Positions 36,601 to 46,581 of a stretch of DNA of 64,000 bases are shown here, one piece after another. The stretch comes from Galerina marginata. Taxonomy: Eukaryota > Basidiomycota > Agaricomycetes > Agaricales > Galerinaceae. The position numbers were made by a program, and so were the translations under genes. The stretch spans positions 1,240,001 through 1,304,000 of the forward strand of contig JAECYW010000010.1 in NCBI GenBank assembly GCA_023014335.1, read 5' to 3'. Within the stretch, counting starts at the first letter, position 1. Each line of letters starts with the position of its first letter. The notes beneath the pieces were generated by a model, which was given only the letters and a program-made list of their open reading frames with translations, was not told where the DNA came from and did not search any database.

Positions 36601-37231
36601 CGAATAACCTCACCAGAGCAACTTATCCCCCACCTGGAGTTTGAGCACCAACGCTCAAGTACACCAGACGTAGTCCCTGACACGGCGTACTTAATGCCCC
36701 AGATTGAGGAAGCCGTTAAGCGCTATCTTAGAGGAGTAGGGCATCCTCATCAGGCCTACAGTTACTGTGATCTCGAAACCTTCCAGTCTGAGAACTCAGA
36801 CCCGTCATTGAGGGCAAAGCGATTTGTCAAGGTCCTGAGTGGCCTTGAAATGTTGCCCGTCGAGGAGGTTAAAAAATTCAAGGTGATTTTGTCCTCTTTG
36901 GTACTGTGTCAGCATCAGCGTCTTACTCTACTTGCTGTCTAGGTGACTATCTATGAGGATGTTCTGGACAGAGCTCTTTTTAAAGGACAGTACAATGTAT
37001 GTTCTGTCGACTATCCATATTACCTACAACTTACCATCGATTTAGCGAGTAACCAGCCTAATTCCTCCGTACCCCCATGCTTGCCTCTTCGAGATTGATA
37101 TTTGGTTAAACCAAGGTTTAATTGATGCTCTCGAGTCTGCTGATGTTCCTATCGGTGAAGACACACAATTCGACTGGGCAATGCATATGGGTGTGATGAA
37201 AATGGGTGACGACTCCTTCCAATCTGGCTAA
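33601..37231 (+). CDS. Zinc-binding / HECT-like protein of the giant element
   Basis: A multi-exon gene. The N-terminus MNTNAPVAPCTVCASPSCAY plus DMCFCGHLSSLH gives a Cys/His pattern of a zinc module. A Pro-rich linker (about 35300-35480) follows. The C-terminal 450 residues resemble a HECT E3 domain: GLLGDDSVGGGVMRQVLSEA (N-lobe D-x-GGG-x-R), LGALCTIFMVKAHAAPEPIS (helix with the GxxxxxA pattern), RFVKVLSGLEMLP, and RVTSLIPPYPHACLFEIDIW, where the Cys at codon 37082-37084 sits in the place of the HECT catalytic cysteine (usually HTC, here HAC). The stop is at 37229-37231. Introns join without frameshift. The product may attach ubiquitin to host or element proteins; this is inference. It is neighbour to an integrase gene in the same element. 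Confidence 0.72.
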
Positions 37232-37958
37232 GCGCACAACAATCTAAGCACCCGCAACTTCGAATCATGACCCCTTCTAATGACTTTGCTTCAACAAATC
37301 CACGCCCATCGACCTCATGATCCAATTGCAACGATCCATCTCGATATAATTCTTTTTTGCCCTGGCATTCACCAATCACTGCTTTTCTGGTCACTCACTG
37401 CTTCAAGATCCCTGCATATAAGACTCCTTCCAATCAGGCTAGGCACGCCGCGCGCCGCGCACAGCATTGCTTTCTGCCCATCGGATCACACGCGATTTCG
37501 CCCCAACAATTCTGTGCCCGTCGACTCCAAGATCCACTCATTTCAACAATCCATCTCGATACAATTCCGATTTGCCCCATTCACGAATCACTGCTTTTCT
37601 GGTCACTCGCTGCTTCAAGATCCCTGCATATAATCTCTTTTCAGGAAGAGAACACCCAATGACTTGCTCCAATGACTTCATGCCCATCTGCTTCAAAGAC
37701 CCACTCACTGCAACCATCCACTTAGATATAAACATGTATTCCTCACGCACTTTAACCTGCTCATCACTTTCACCTTTACTGTATATTATAATAGCTTCAT
37801 GTAACCTCCTGCTCATCGCTCATCGTCTGGTAGATTAAACTTTGCACATGTATTAACTCAAAAAGAGCTGTAACCAATATAACTTTGTCCCAAGAATTGT
37901 CATATGAAACCAGTGAAATAGAATAAAAAAACCAACTAGATAGCGGCCAATTATTGAA
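37232..37958 (+). repeat. Degenerate direct repeats downstream of HECT-like gene
   Basis: A segment of about 110 bp occurs near 37320-37445 and again at 37530-37645. Both contain TCACTGCTTTTCTGGTCACT and CTTCAAGATCCCTGCATATAA. A third, weaker copy is at 37678-37745. No coding potential. This is the spacer between the HECT-like gene and the nested element. Confidence 0.65.
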
Positions 37959-38213
37959 GGAGAGGGTCGTGATTGATTTGCACTGTCACATCTTGTCACA
38001 CTTGCAGATTGCTCAATTCGACTGAAAAGGTGACATTTACCCCTCGTCTATCAAAGATTTTTGGACTGCATACTGATATACATATTCTAAACATATTTGA
38101 GGTAGTTTTACACAAAGTTGGTTCATCTGTGAGGCAGGACGACATGAATTAGATTTTGTTGATGTCTATTTACACTAAGCCGGCTCTGTTACCTGACATG
38201 CCGGTTACGCAGC
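37959..38213 (+). repeat. Nested element, left 255-bp TIR
   Basis: Contains GTGACATTTACCCCTCGTCT and CATGCCGGTTACGCAGC. It matches the reverse complement of 46291-46545 over its full length. Confidence 0.9.
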
Positions 38214-39355
38214 CAAACCTGTAGTTCGCATTGCGGAATGCCTTCCTCTGAACACCCACCAACCATGTCTCGATACACGTATCTCAGATGGCCTTACCTC
38301 CTGTTTGTATGCTCTTCTGCTTTCTCATTCCACTTAAATTGATTCTCTCAAAGGCTTGCTTAGCTGCATGGCCGTAATTTGTAGTCCTTCCTTCTTGGTC
38401 TCAAGGTCCCGGATCCTGGATTCAGTGCGTATGCTCCTCCATAGCAGCTTCCCGCAGTGTCGTTGACTCATTGACTCATTAACGGCCGCCTTGCCTCTTG
38501 TAGCTGTCCTCTCCTCTTCTCCGTGGACTTTCAGCCACGCATCCTGGATCCCACATCCGTCCTTCACGATGACGAGCAACCTGGAAGCGGCAAAGGTGAC
38601 AGCGGTGGTGACTCGAAATAGTTGAGACCGCTGTCCATCGTTGCCTGATGGTGTGCGGCCTCAGTACGTCTTTTGCATTCTTCTGTATCACCCACCCTTG
38701 TCCCTAACACCTGCCTCTCGCAGCCTGGCTCCTCACCACATCCACCACAATAACGACGGTACCAGCGGCGACGACTGGAAATAGTCAAGACCGCTGTCCG
38801 TGTTTCGACAGACAATTTATGCTGTGGTACGTTGCCCTTCGCACCTCGAGCCTCGCCACATTTCCTAACGGTTCTCCTAGCGGTTCCACGAGCAGCATTA
38901 ACAGCCTAATAACAGGAGACTCATGCGGACCTTGTAAGGATCATCAAATGGCGTCGATAAGGCAATAACCGGACCTGCTTCGTGAAAGAGACGGCGGGCT
39001 GTCGTAGCAACAAGGCAGCATTCAGTCTGGTGCTAGCAAAGTTAGTTTTTTGTTCATTCCACCAGTGACCAGAGACTCACTCACTGCTCGTTCTCAGACA
39101 CGCCAGGGGGGCTTCGAGAAAGGAATGGGGCGTGGATCGTTGGATAATATGGCCTTCAACTTATGATAATAAGGTTACCACTGAGCTTTCAAAATGTCAA
39201 AGGTAAGCTTCCTATTCGCGCTATCATAGAGTAAACACTTACTCATCGGTAGATAGGAGCAAGCGGGCTGTTAAGCAGAGAGGTGGACGCAGTTGTCTGG
39301 CGGGTGTAAGGTAAGCTGATTTTGTTGTCAAATGTCGGCTGGGGTGCTTAACGCT
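38214..39355. other. Left subterminal region of nested element
   Basis: Non-coding. Two related blocks carry GAAATAGT(T/C)(G/A)AGACCGCTGTCC (about 38612-38640 and 38770-38800). The second matches the reverse complement of 45553-45590 near the other end, extending the inverted symmetry of the element inward. Confidence 0.55.
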
Positions 39356-40215
39356 GTTCAACAATATCTTGCAGCTTCCGGATTTCCTTCTTCAAGCCCA
39401 CGACGATGCTGGAGGCAATGGAATGACGATGTTGCTAAGGATTGCGGCCACTCGTGTGGCATGTATAAATTCTACAAACGAGGTCCGTCAGCTTTCTGGG
39501 CTGCATTCAAATAATGATACTTATTTCAGCTTCCAGCAGCCTTATTTCAAGCCCCAGAAGAATGACGGTAGTGCTAGGGATTCCATGTCGCGGGTGCAGG
39601 CGCTACAAATAAGGTGTGTCAGCCTCCTGGACTGCATTCGAATTCCATCACTCACTCTCTATGTTCCCCTCCAGGCGTGAACGTATCCTCGGCACTATCT
39701 GGGGGGCCTTTCTTCAAGTCCTTGACGCCGCGGGAGGTGCAAAGGAAGGATGATGGTGCTAGGGATCGCGGCTGTCCATGTGGCGGCTGCAGGTTCTACA
39801 AATGAGGTGCGTCAGTTTTGCAGGCTTCATTTGAATAACACTGCTCACCTCGCCTTCCAGTGGCCCTTATTCAAATCCTTGACAACCCAGGAGGTGATTG
39901 GTGTGAGTGAATGACGGTGGTGCCAGGTATCGCGGCTGCTTATGTGGTGGTTGCAGGGGTACCGTAGTACTACGAATGAGGTGCGTGTAAGTTTTCTGGG
40001 TTTGACTTGAATACCGGTGCTCACTTTCTCTGTCCTCGTCCAGGTCGTGAACGTATCCTCAACACTCTATCTGGACAACCACTACAGCCACGAAGGCGTT
40101 TGCTTGCTCATAGGATCAAGTGCTGCTCTTGCGAGGAGCGGGCTTGAAGGATGTTTGACGATTGATGGGAACTTTGTAATTGGAAGAAGTGAGTGAGATG
40201 TTCCATTCACAGGTT
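39356..40215 (+). repeat. Tandem repeat, about 170-bp units
   Basis: Four to five degenerate units, each with TTCAAGTCC..., a CTAGGGATCGCGGC-like core, (T)ACAAATGAGGTGCGTCAG and a closing CCAG. Each unit thus contains a donor-like GAG/GTGCGT and an acceptor-like CCAG, as if an exon-intron module had been multiplied. Reading frames are not conserved between units. Confidence 0.65.
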
Positions 40216-40544
40216 ATGTGAATGCTTGCTTACCTGGGGCCTTCCTTCAAGTCCTCAACGACACAGGAGATGGCAAGGAAGTTGATGAGTCCTCCGTCAG
40301 CCTCGAATGACGTGATGGATGAACATGCAGGGGATCCTCCTTCTCCCATTTCTGCGGCTGCTTCTCCCTTACTGCTTCAGCCGAAGAATCATCAGCACCT
40401 AGAATGTCTCTTCAAAAATCCTCACCGGCAGCCCTGACCTCGACGACCATTTGTCTCCTCACCATCCTGTGATCGAGATTGGGTGCAAATTCTCTAATAA
40501 CAATTGTAGCATTCATTTTATGTGATAAGAGAAATACATTAATA
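40216..40544. other. 3' flank of the F-box gene
   Basis: A 71-codon frame lies here without features. No gene supported. Confidence 0.3.
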
Positions 40545-42029
40545 CTATAACTCTTCGTTTGACTCCAAAACTTTTAAACCCAACATCCCTTTGAGAAAGT
40601 TCAAGTGGTTTGGAATACCAAATGAAACCTTTGTGAGGTCAAGAACAGAAACTGGCAACCCAATTGCTTCCCGTTGTTCCAAGAACACCTCGATGACCGA
40701 TTCATCTTTTTCAAGGATGTGATCCAACGCAACTGTGTGGAGTTTGGGAAAAGGGTTATTCATCTTTGTCATGATCGAATGGGCGCATTTCAATTCCAAC
40801 TCAGAAATATTAAGCGTTGTTACTGATCCAAGCGACCCAAGTAGCAAAGTCAACTGCACAAGAATGTGAGGCGGTGGATCTGATAGTGTCAATCCAGCTT
40901 CTGTGACCAGGGAGATAAATGACAACGGAGCAATATAGACCATGAAAACCTGCAAAAAATCCCAACAACCGTGTGTTTCTATTCCAAAGTGAAGCTTGTC
41001 GCCATTATAGAAGAAGAGCTGAAATCTTTCACTGTCGCAAAAAAGTTGGATGCTTGAAGCTGCTTGAAAGGTAATACACTGTTGGATATACCGCGAAAGT
41101 TGCTCAGAGGCAGCCCGTAACATCTTGTTAGTTTCTTCCTGGTATGGGTAATTGTCTTGAATGGAGAGCTGTAGAGAACATCCTCCGGCCGGTGAAAGGT
41201 GTTCAAGGATTAAAAGGCAGATATGCAGAGGAACACTTTCTATTTCCAAGATTCTGAGTCGAGGGAGATGGACGGATGGAAGAGGCGTTGATTGGACCAT
41301 TTCTTTATGAACCTTGTCCAGCTCGTTTAGGTGGATGCATTCAAGAAAAGGCATGGATTTGAGCGCGGCGAGTACATCTGCGAGGGCAAAAAATTCCGAA
41401 AAACAGATTTCACGTAGATTTGACAGCCAAGGCGCACGAAGGTTGAACTTGAATCCTCCCGCAACAAACACCTCTAGCAAAGGTGCAACATTTGCAAATA
41501 GCGGCAAAGGTGAGCCCAAGCTTGCTTCAATATTGCCTTCAAATTTGAACATCGTAAGAAGAGGGGCTGGGCGACGTAATGCATCAGAAAGTCGGGATCG
41601 ATCTGCCTGATATGACTTTGTGTAGGCAATTGTGATTTGGAGATGTTGAATACGAGCCAGGTGGGTATCGCAAATGGAGAGAAGATACTCCCACATATGA
41701 CGGTCTCTGACATGGCCACGGACCCATAAGACTGCATCTCCACTCCTGCATAGAATCTCATCTCTCCAGCAGGAATTTTTGCCATTCAGGTGGTCCAAAT
41801 CGACAAGTCTTCCCCACAACGCTGGTGACCCTAAAATAATCGAACGCCAGAGGCGGCAGACCTGGGAACTATGTCTGCAAGTGGAGAGAGGGTGAAGTGA
41901 TTTATTTGCGGGTATGACGGTCTTGGTGTTTATCATGAAAACTCTCCATAAAATGTCTTCATCTAGTTTTAATATCGGAGGTTTGGATGGGAAGGCGTTA
42001 GCTGAATCATGGCTGTATGACTGCAGCAT
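40545..42029 (-). CDS. F-box protein carried by the nested element
   Basis: An intronless frame of about 494 aa from the first ATG (42029, MLQSYSHDSANAFPSK). The F-box follows at residues about 20-75: ILKLDEDILWRVFM, then STCRHSSQVCRLWRSIILGS, then PALWGRLVDL, the standard agaricomycete F-box with the L/P...W/R...S..LW pattern. The remainder has irregular leucine-rich segments (LPRLRILEIESVPLHICLLI, VTTLNISELEL), as in the very large agaric F-box family. F-box proteins bring substrates to SCF ubiquitin ligases. The frame is open throughout, so this gene is intact, unlike the other cargo in this element. Confidence 0.82.
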   Translation of the reverse strand: MLQSYSHDSANAFPSKPPILKLDEDILWRVFMINTKTVIPANKSLHPLSTCRHSSQVCRLWRSIILGSPALWGRLVDLDHLNGKNSCWRDEILCRSGDAVLWVRGHVRDRHMWEYLLSICDTHLARIQHLQITIAYTKSYQADRSRLSDALRRPAPLLTMFKFEGNIEASLGSPLPLFANVAPLLEVFVAGGFKFNLRAPWLSNLREICFSEFFALADVLAALKSMPFLECIHLNELDKVHKEMVQSTPLPSVHLPRLRILEIESVPLHICLLILEHLSPAGGCSLQLSIQDNYPYQEETNKMLRAASEQLSRYIQQCITFQAASSIQLFCDSERFQLFFYNGDKLHFGIETHGCWDFLQVFMVYIAPLSFISLVTEAGLTLSDPPPHILVQLTLLLGSLGSVTTLNISELELKCAHSIMTKMNNPFPKLHTVALDHILEKDESVIEVFLEQREAIGLPVSVLDLTKVSFGIPNHLNFLKGMLGLKVLESNEEL

Positions 42030-43083
42030 CGCGGAATAAATCCTGATCAATTAAGAGAGGGCAGGAAAACGCAAGATGGTCTAAGAGCAGCAAAAAGAGT
42101 TCTAGGCACTCCTGGTATCAACAAGAAACTAATGATTGATTCAACAGGCTTCTTGACCGGACCGTCGTTTACAGTCAGTGATACCGCCGTGTCAAATTTT
42201 GGATTTTGACTCAGGTGTTTGCCAGGGCTTTGCATGGCGGGAACAAGTTTTGGTATTTATTCTGTTTTGAAGTCGGTAATAAAATCTACTTAGTGTAATC
42301 GAAGCAACATATAATTCCTGTGCAACCATACCATCTCCTGCTGCATCTCCTACAACACCTGCGCACACTCCTTGCCCTAGCCTGCATTGGCCCAACCTGC
42401 CCCTGCAGCATCTGGGTGATCAGGGTTGTTACGGTGAGTGCGTGTGTGGGCATGGGCAGGGCAGAGTCGGATAACAGGCCGAGGCGGATTGGTACGGTTG
42501 TCTAGCATCTTCTTCGGGTGCACGTCCATGCTCACTCCATCTGCCGACATCAATCGGGTTGAAGCTGCTGGTCATGCATTGTCGGCCAGGGGGTTCTCCT
42601 TGATGAATCTGGGTAGTAGATAGATTAAGTGTTGGGCGGTTTGAGATAAGACAAAGACTTACTGGATACGTTTACGGACGTAGTTTTTGTCTTCTTCTTT
42701 CTGAGGGTCTTTTCACCGATGTCAATTGGTTTAGGACAGTTCTAATGCAAGGTTAATAGGGTTCGAAGGTGAATATAAATATTGGGTTACCTCGCAACAA
42801 TCCTCCAGGCATTCCTCAATCGTACCAAAGAAGGCAGGACGGCAATGCAGGCAACGGCCCTTGTTCTTAATATTAAAAGTAGCTGGCAACAGGTTAATTT
42901 ACAAATAAAAATTGAGGTCTTGTTTCTTACAATTCATTCCAAGATCCTATCCCAAACAACAAACATCAGGAATAAGCGTTAAGCATAATAATGGGAACAT
43001 ACCATTTGATAAACTAGCTTATCGATCCTCCAAGCATCCCAGCCAGGGCTACGGTATATGAAGAGATGCGACATCATAGTCGT
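42030..43083. other. Spacer within nested element
   Basis: About 1 kb of AT-rich DNA with short frames only. No feature supported. Confidence 0.35.
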
Positions 43084-43984
43084 TCATCTCCACACCCATG
43101 CCAGTTTCGGCCTTGAGATCGCCGATGCCGCGGCTTGAAGAACCTCGCAAACGAGGGCGATAGACAATACTGAACTAACCAATCCTCTAGGAAAGGTAGG
43201 CCACTTGGGGTCACCGTCCATTTCATAAGATACAAAGATACGAAGAACAGCTCGTTCCCTGCGCAGACAAAGAAGAGCGTTCGCTATTATGAAAGGTATG
43301 TGAATTGGGAAGTAGACATATGAAGTGAACTTATTACTTACCGAATCATTATAATATGACCAAAGGATACGGCTGACATCACTTGTGACTAGTTTATGGG
43401 CCATGGCTTGTAGAGCCGGTGACCAGAGAACTTCGAGCAACAAATGTAAGCTCTAAAGCCAATTCCCGAAGGTTAACTGCTTGCATACCTATACATGTGC
43501 ATATAGTGGCTGCTGAAGTCGAGAGCGATAAGGAATTGGAAGAGTATTGAATAGTCCGGGTAAGCAGCAGAAAGATAGCAAAGCAAGCACGACGTGGTGC
43601 ATCTGTATAAAGAGTATGCTCAGAGAATACTGAAGAATATGTAGAGGAGAGACACACCGATCCGTGACCATATCTAAAACGGCACCGAACTTGGATGTCT
43701 GCTTCAATGCCCGAGCAGCCTGTCCGTCCACAGCATCCAGAAGGCAAGAGAACCCATACAATAATGTGCAGTATATCGGGTGATAACTCATGTAGTGCAG
43801 AGATAGCCCAGACTGTCATGAATGACGTGACAAAGTGGACGAAGAGTAGCTAGCCTATGAGATTCGGCACGAAAAGAAAGACATTCTCGGAGTAGGACTG
43901 AGCAGTAGCGAGATCCACGGCTTGTTTGGCATCGACCAGTTCACGGGAGGCTCGTCGGCGACGCGTCGACGTAGATTTGGCCAT
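43084..43984 (-). pseudogene. Phosphatidylinositol synthase copy, broken
   Basis: A CDP-alcohol phosphatidyltransferase of the PIS1 type. The N-terminal exon (MAKSTSTRRRRASRELVDAK to SENVFLFVPNLIG, from 43984), the catalytic exon with LLDAVDGQAARALKQ and SKFGAVLDMVTDR (the DGxxAR...GxxxDxxxD motif), CTTSCLLCYL, LDFSSHYMHMYSSLVTGSTS and KLVTSDVSRILWSYYND are all recognisable. A 7-bp insertion (GGCCCAT) after GSTSH shifts the frame into a stop near 43394. The first intron lacks a good donor, the segment equivalent to GYxRV is missing, and the C-terminus does not match the family. It is best seen as a captured host gene fragment in the element. Confidence 0.78.
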
Positions 43985-44142
43985 GGCAGATGGAAGGGTG
44001 AAGAAAGAAGGTAGACACAAATATGAAACGTGTAAAGATGTCACTCTGCGACAAACTTACAAAGCCTGTGCAGAGGGAAGGATTCTTTGCTACAGGAGAC
44101 AGACTGTGAGACTGATAAAGCATTGCGATTGAAAGAAAGTAC

Positions 44143-44784
44143 TTACACAGTAGCCTTAGAGTAGAGGGGTCCTAGCCTGCAACCCCGGTAAGTTGTACGA
44201 ATCACGATAGAATTATAATCTGGCTTACCAAGCTCGTTAGCAGCCTTATTATGCAAACCCATCATCGCTGTTGAACACGAATTCATCGCGAAATGAAGTT
44301 CGTGCGACGCGGGATGGGATGGAGGCGGAAGTGAAGTCCTAGGTTTTTGGTAAGCCGTAAAAATTACAGAAAACGAGTTGACAGACTTACCAGGCTCCCC
44401 GTAAAGTATTGCCACCCAACCCCAATCCGCCATCGAATCCATCGAGAAGGCCAGAAGTATCGGCGAGCACTGCGACGTGCGGAGGTACTCAGACGCGGGG
44501 AGCGGCATGGAGGCTGCAAAGATGATAAGCCGAGATGTCCTGGGGTTTGGTAAGTGGTGGTTATTGTGATAGAAGTATAAGAAACTCACGAAGGTTTGTT
44601 GGCATCCTTGATATGCAACACCTAACCCATTCATGATCTTTCTTGAAAGGTCTTGTTTGTCGACGACAGCTTTCAAGGGTGGATGCGAGAGGTGTGGGGA
44701 ATCGGCGCCGGATTGATGATTCATGAAGCTGGATGAAGGCAAATGGAAGGTAAACACAGCTGAATGAATGATACGACGAGACAC
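44143..44784 (-). CDS. Unrecognised gene fragment, probably captured
   Basis: Several exons with good splice sites encode PPLKAVVDKQDLSRKIMNGL then GVAYQGCQQT, then RLIIFAASMPLPASEYLRTS and QCSPILLAFSMDSMADWGWV then AILYGEP, then HELHFAMNSCSTAMMGLHNK. This is clearly protein-coding sequence with a conserved look, but I do not recognise the family. A further 5' exon may lie up to 44930, while no convincing start or end was found. Its position between the broken PI synthase and the element's right end suggests capture. Confidence 0.45.
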   Translation of the reverse strand: MSRRIIHSAVFTFHLPSSSFMNHQSGADSPHLSHPPLKAVVDKQDLSRKIMNGLGVAYQGCQQTFVSFLYFYHNNHHLPNPRTSRLIIFAASMPLPASEYLRTSQCSPILLAFSMDSMADWGWVAILYGEPGKSVNSFSVIFTAYQKPRTSLPPPSHPASHELHFAMNSCSTAMMGLHNKAANELGKPDYNSIVIRTTYRGCRLGPLYSKATV

Positions 44785-44924
44785 TAACCTTCAGATCCCC
44801 CTCGACTCGAGAAGCAGCAGCAGCCCCTCGTGCAGCCGCTCTTTTGGCGAACACCAGACAAAGGAGATGGATCAGGGCGGTGTTGTGGGCACGAAGAAGG
44901 CTTCGAAGACTTACCGACCCGCCC

Positions 44925-45560
44925 CGTTGCACCCCGTCTTTCTCCTTCCATCACCCTTGCCCCTCGGTCGTCCTCATCGTTTGAACGCTTGTGATGCCCA
45001 GAGCATCACGGACAACGAGCTCGCGCTGTTTGATCCGCCCAACGAATAGCCGCGGGAAGCAAGTCGAGTAGCACGAGCACGAAGAATCTAAGCACAGCTC
45101 ACGAGGACTCGCCCATGGATTACTTGCACCTCGAGTGCTGGTGCCTGCTCGCGACGGAACGGACTCGCTGGCCTGAGCAGAAGAGAGAGGGCGGGTATGA
45201 GTGTGCAACACGAACATCGAGCGGGGGAACGGGGGAACTCACGAACACCCTCGACCCTCATACAACCCGCCCCCGGTGCACCCCTCTCCGTCTCTCCTCC
45301 AGTCAATCACCGTTGTCCGACTGCTCGTGATGCGCAAAGCAACACGGACAACGAACCTGCGCTGTTCCAACAAACAGCCGCGGGAAGCGAGCCGGCCAGC
45401 ACGAGCACGAGCACGAGCACCCCGGGCCAACGAGGACTCGCCCATGGATCACTCACACCTCGAGTGCTGGTGTCTGCTCGCGGCTACGATGGACGGGGGT
45501 TAGCGATTCGGGCGGGTGGTACAGAGAAGACGGGAGAAGGCCGTAGACCGTCAGGCCAAC
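44925..45560 (+). repeat. Direct repeat of about 320 bp, two copies
   Basis: Unit 1 (about 44925-45240) and unit 2 (about 45265-45560) share CCGCGGGAAGC, ACGAGGACTCGCCCATGGAT and CACCTCGAGTGCTGGTG in order. GC-rich. The open frames across it are by-products of base composition. Confidence 0.7.
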
Positions 45561-46290
45561 TGACGGACAGCGGTCTCGACTATTTCCAGTCGTCATCGCG
45601 CTGCCACGTCGTTCGCCATCGAGGGGGCTGGCCAAGAGTCGAAGAGAGAGAGATTCTGCGAAGATGTCAACGACGCTACGGGAAGCTACGATGGCGGAGA
45701 AGTACGCACTGGACGTGAACGCGGGGGCTAGAGACCAAGAAAGAAGGGCTACGAACGACCAGGACGTCAGCAACCTCGCCAGAGGAGAAGGCGAATGAGA
45801 AACGTACCCAGGACTCCCCCGGCCCATTCGACGCGCTGGCCTTTACTGTTGCTGCTTTGTGCCCGTGCCGTGCTCGTTACCCCTTCCCATTCCTCCCGTC
45901 CTGCAAGCACATCGTCAGCGACGCCGTGGCAGGCCAGCAAGTCGAAGACACACGTACCCAAGACCTCGCTGCAGTCCCTTTCGGTGCCGCCTCTGGAAGA
46001 TCTGAGGATTAACCTGTGGGATCGACGATTCCGGAGGTGCAGATGGGGCTTACCGTGACTCGTTATCCCTTCCCATCCCAGTAGCCCCACTTCTGCAAGC
46101 AACTCATCAGCAATAACCCGGCGGACCAGCAAGGCGAATGAATACCCACCCAGGACCCTCGATGTAGTGCCTGCAAGGTTCCAGCTGGCCCATTTGCGGA
46201 TTTGTCCAAACGCTGCGAGAAGGGATTTGAGGTAGGGGACGGTAGGGAGTCATGAGGGCTTTGAGAGAAGATATGGGAAAGCAGAAGAAC
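45561..46290. other. Right subterminal region of nested element
   Basis: Non-coding. Begins with the inverted partner of the block at 38764-38800 (GACAGCGGTCTCGACTATTT), then GC-rich sequence with two related CTTCCCATTCCTCCC / CTTCCCATCCC blocks (about 45880-46130). Confidence 0.5.
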
Positions 46291-46545
46291 GCTGCGTAAC
46301 CGGCATGTCGGGTAACCGTGCCGGCTTAGTGTAAACAGACATCAACAAAATCTAATTCATGTCGTCGCGCCTCACAGATGAACCAACTTAGTGTAAAACT
46401 ACCTCAAATATGTTTAGAATATGCATATCATTATGCAGTCCAAAAATCTTTAATAGACGAGGGGTAAATGTCACCTTTTCAGTCGGATTGAGTATAAGGC
46501 ATCTGTGACAAGATGTGACAACACAGATCAATCACAACAATCTCC
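46291..46545 (-). repeat. Nested element, right 255-bp TIR
   Basis: Reverse complement of the left TIR; ends at or near TCTCC, 37 bp before the ATG of the next gene. Confidence 0.9.
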
Positions 46546-46581
46546 GTCGATCATTGTTATCTGAACTTGACCTTCATCCTC

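Larger units (their letters stand above)
37959..46545. mobile_element. Nested 8.6-kb element with 255-bp TIRs, no transposase
   Basis: Bounded by 255-bp inverted repeats (37959-38213 and 46291-46545) that are about 90 percent identical by eye. Inside lie subterminal inverted blocks (around 38560-38830 against 45545-45610), tandem repeats, an F-box gene, a phosphatidylinositol synthase pseudogene and an unrecognised gene fragment. No transposase, integrase or reverse transcriptase frame was seen, so it is probably a non-autonomous element that picked up host gene pieces. It separates the HECT-like gene from the unknown gene of the host element. Confidence 0.78.

Noticed and set aside
45197..45718. 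173-codon frame with STSTSTP-like repeats
   Set aside because: Lies across GC-rich direct repeats of the nested element; three frames are open at once because of base composition.
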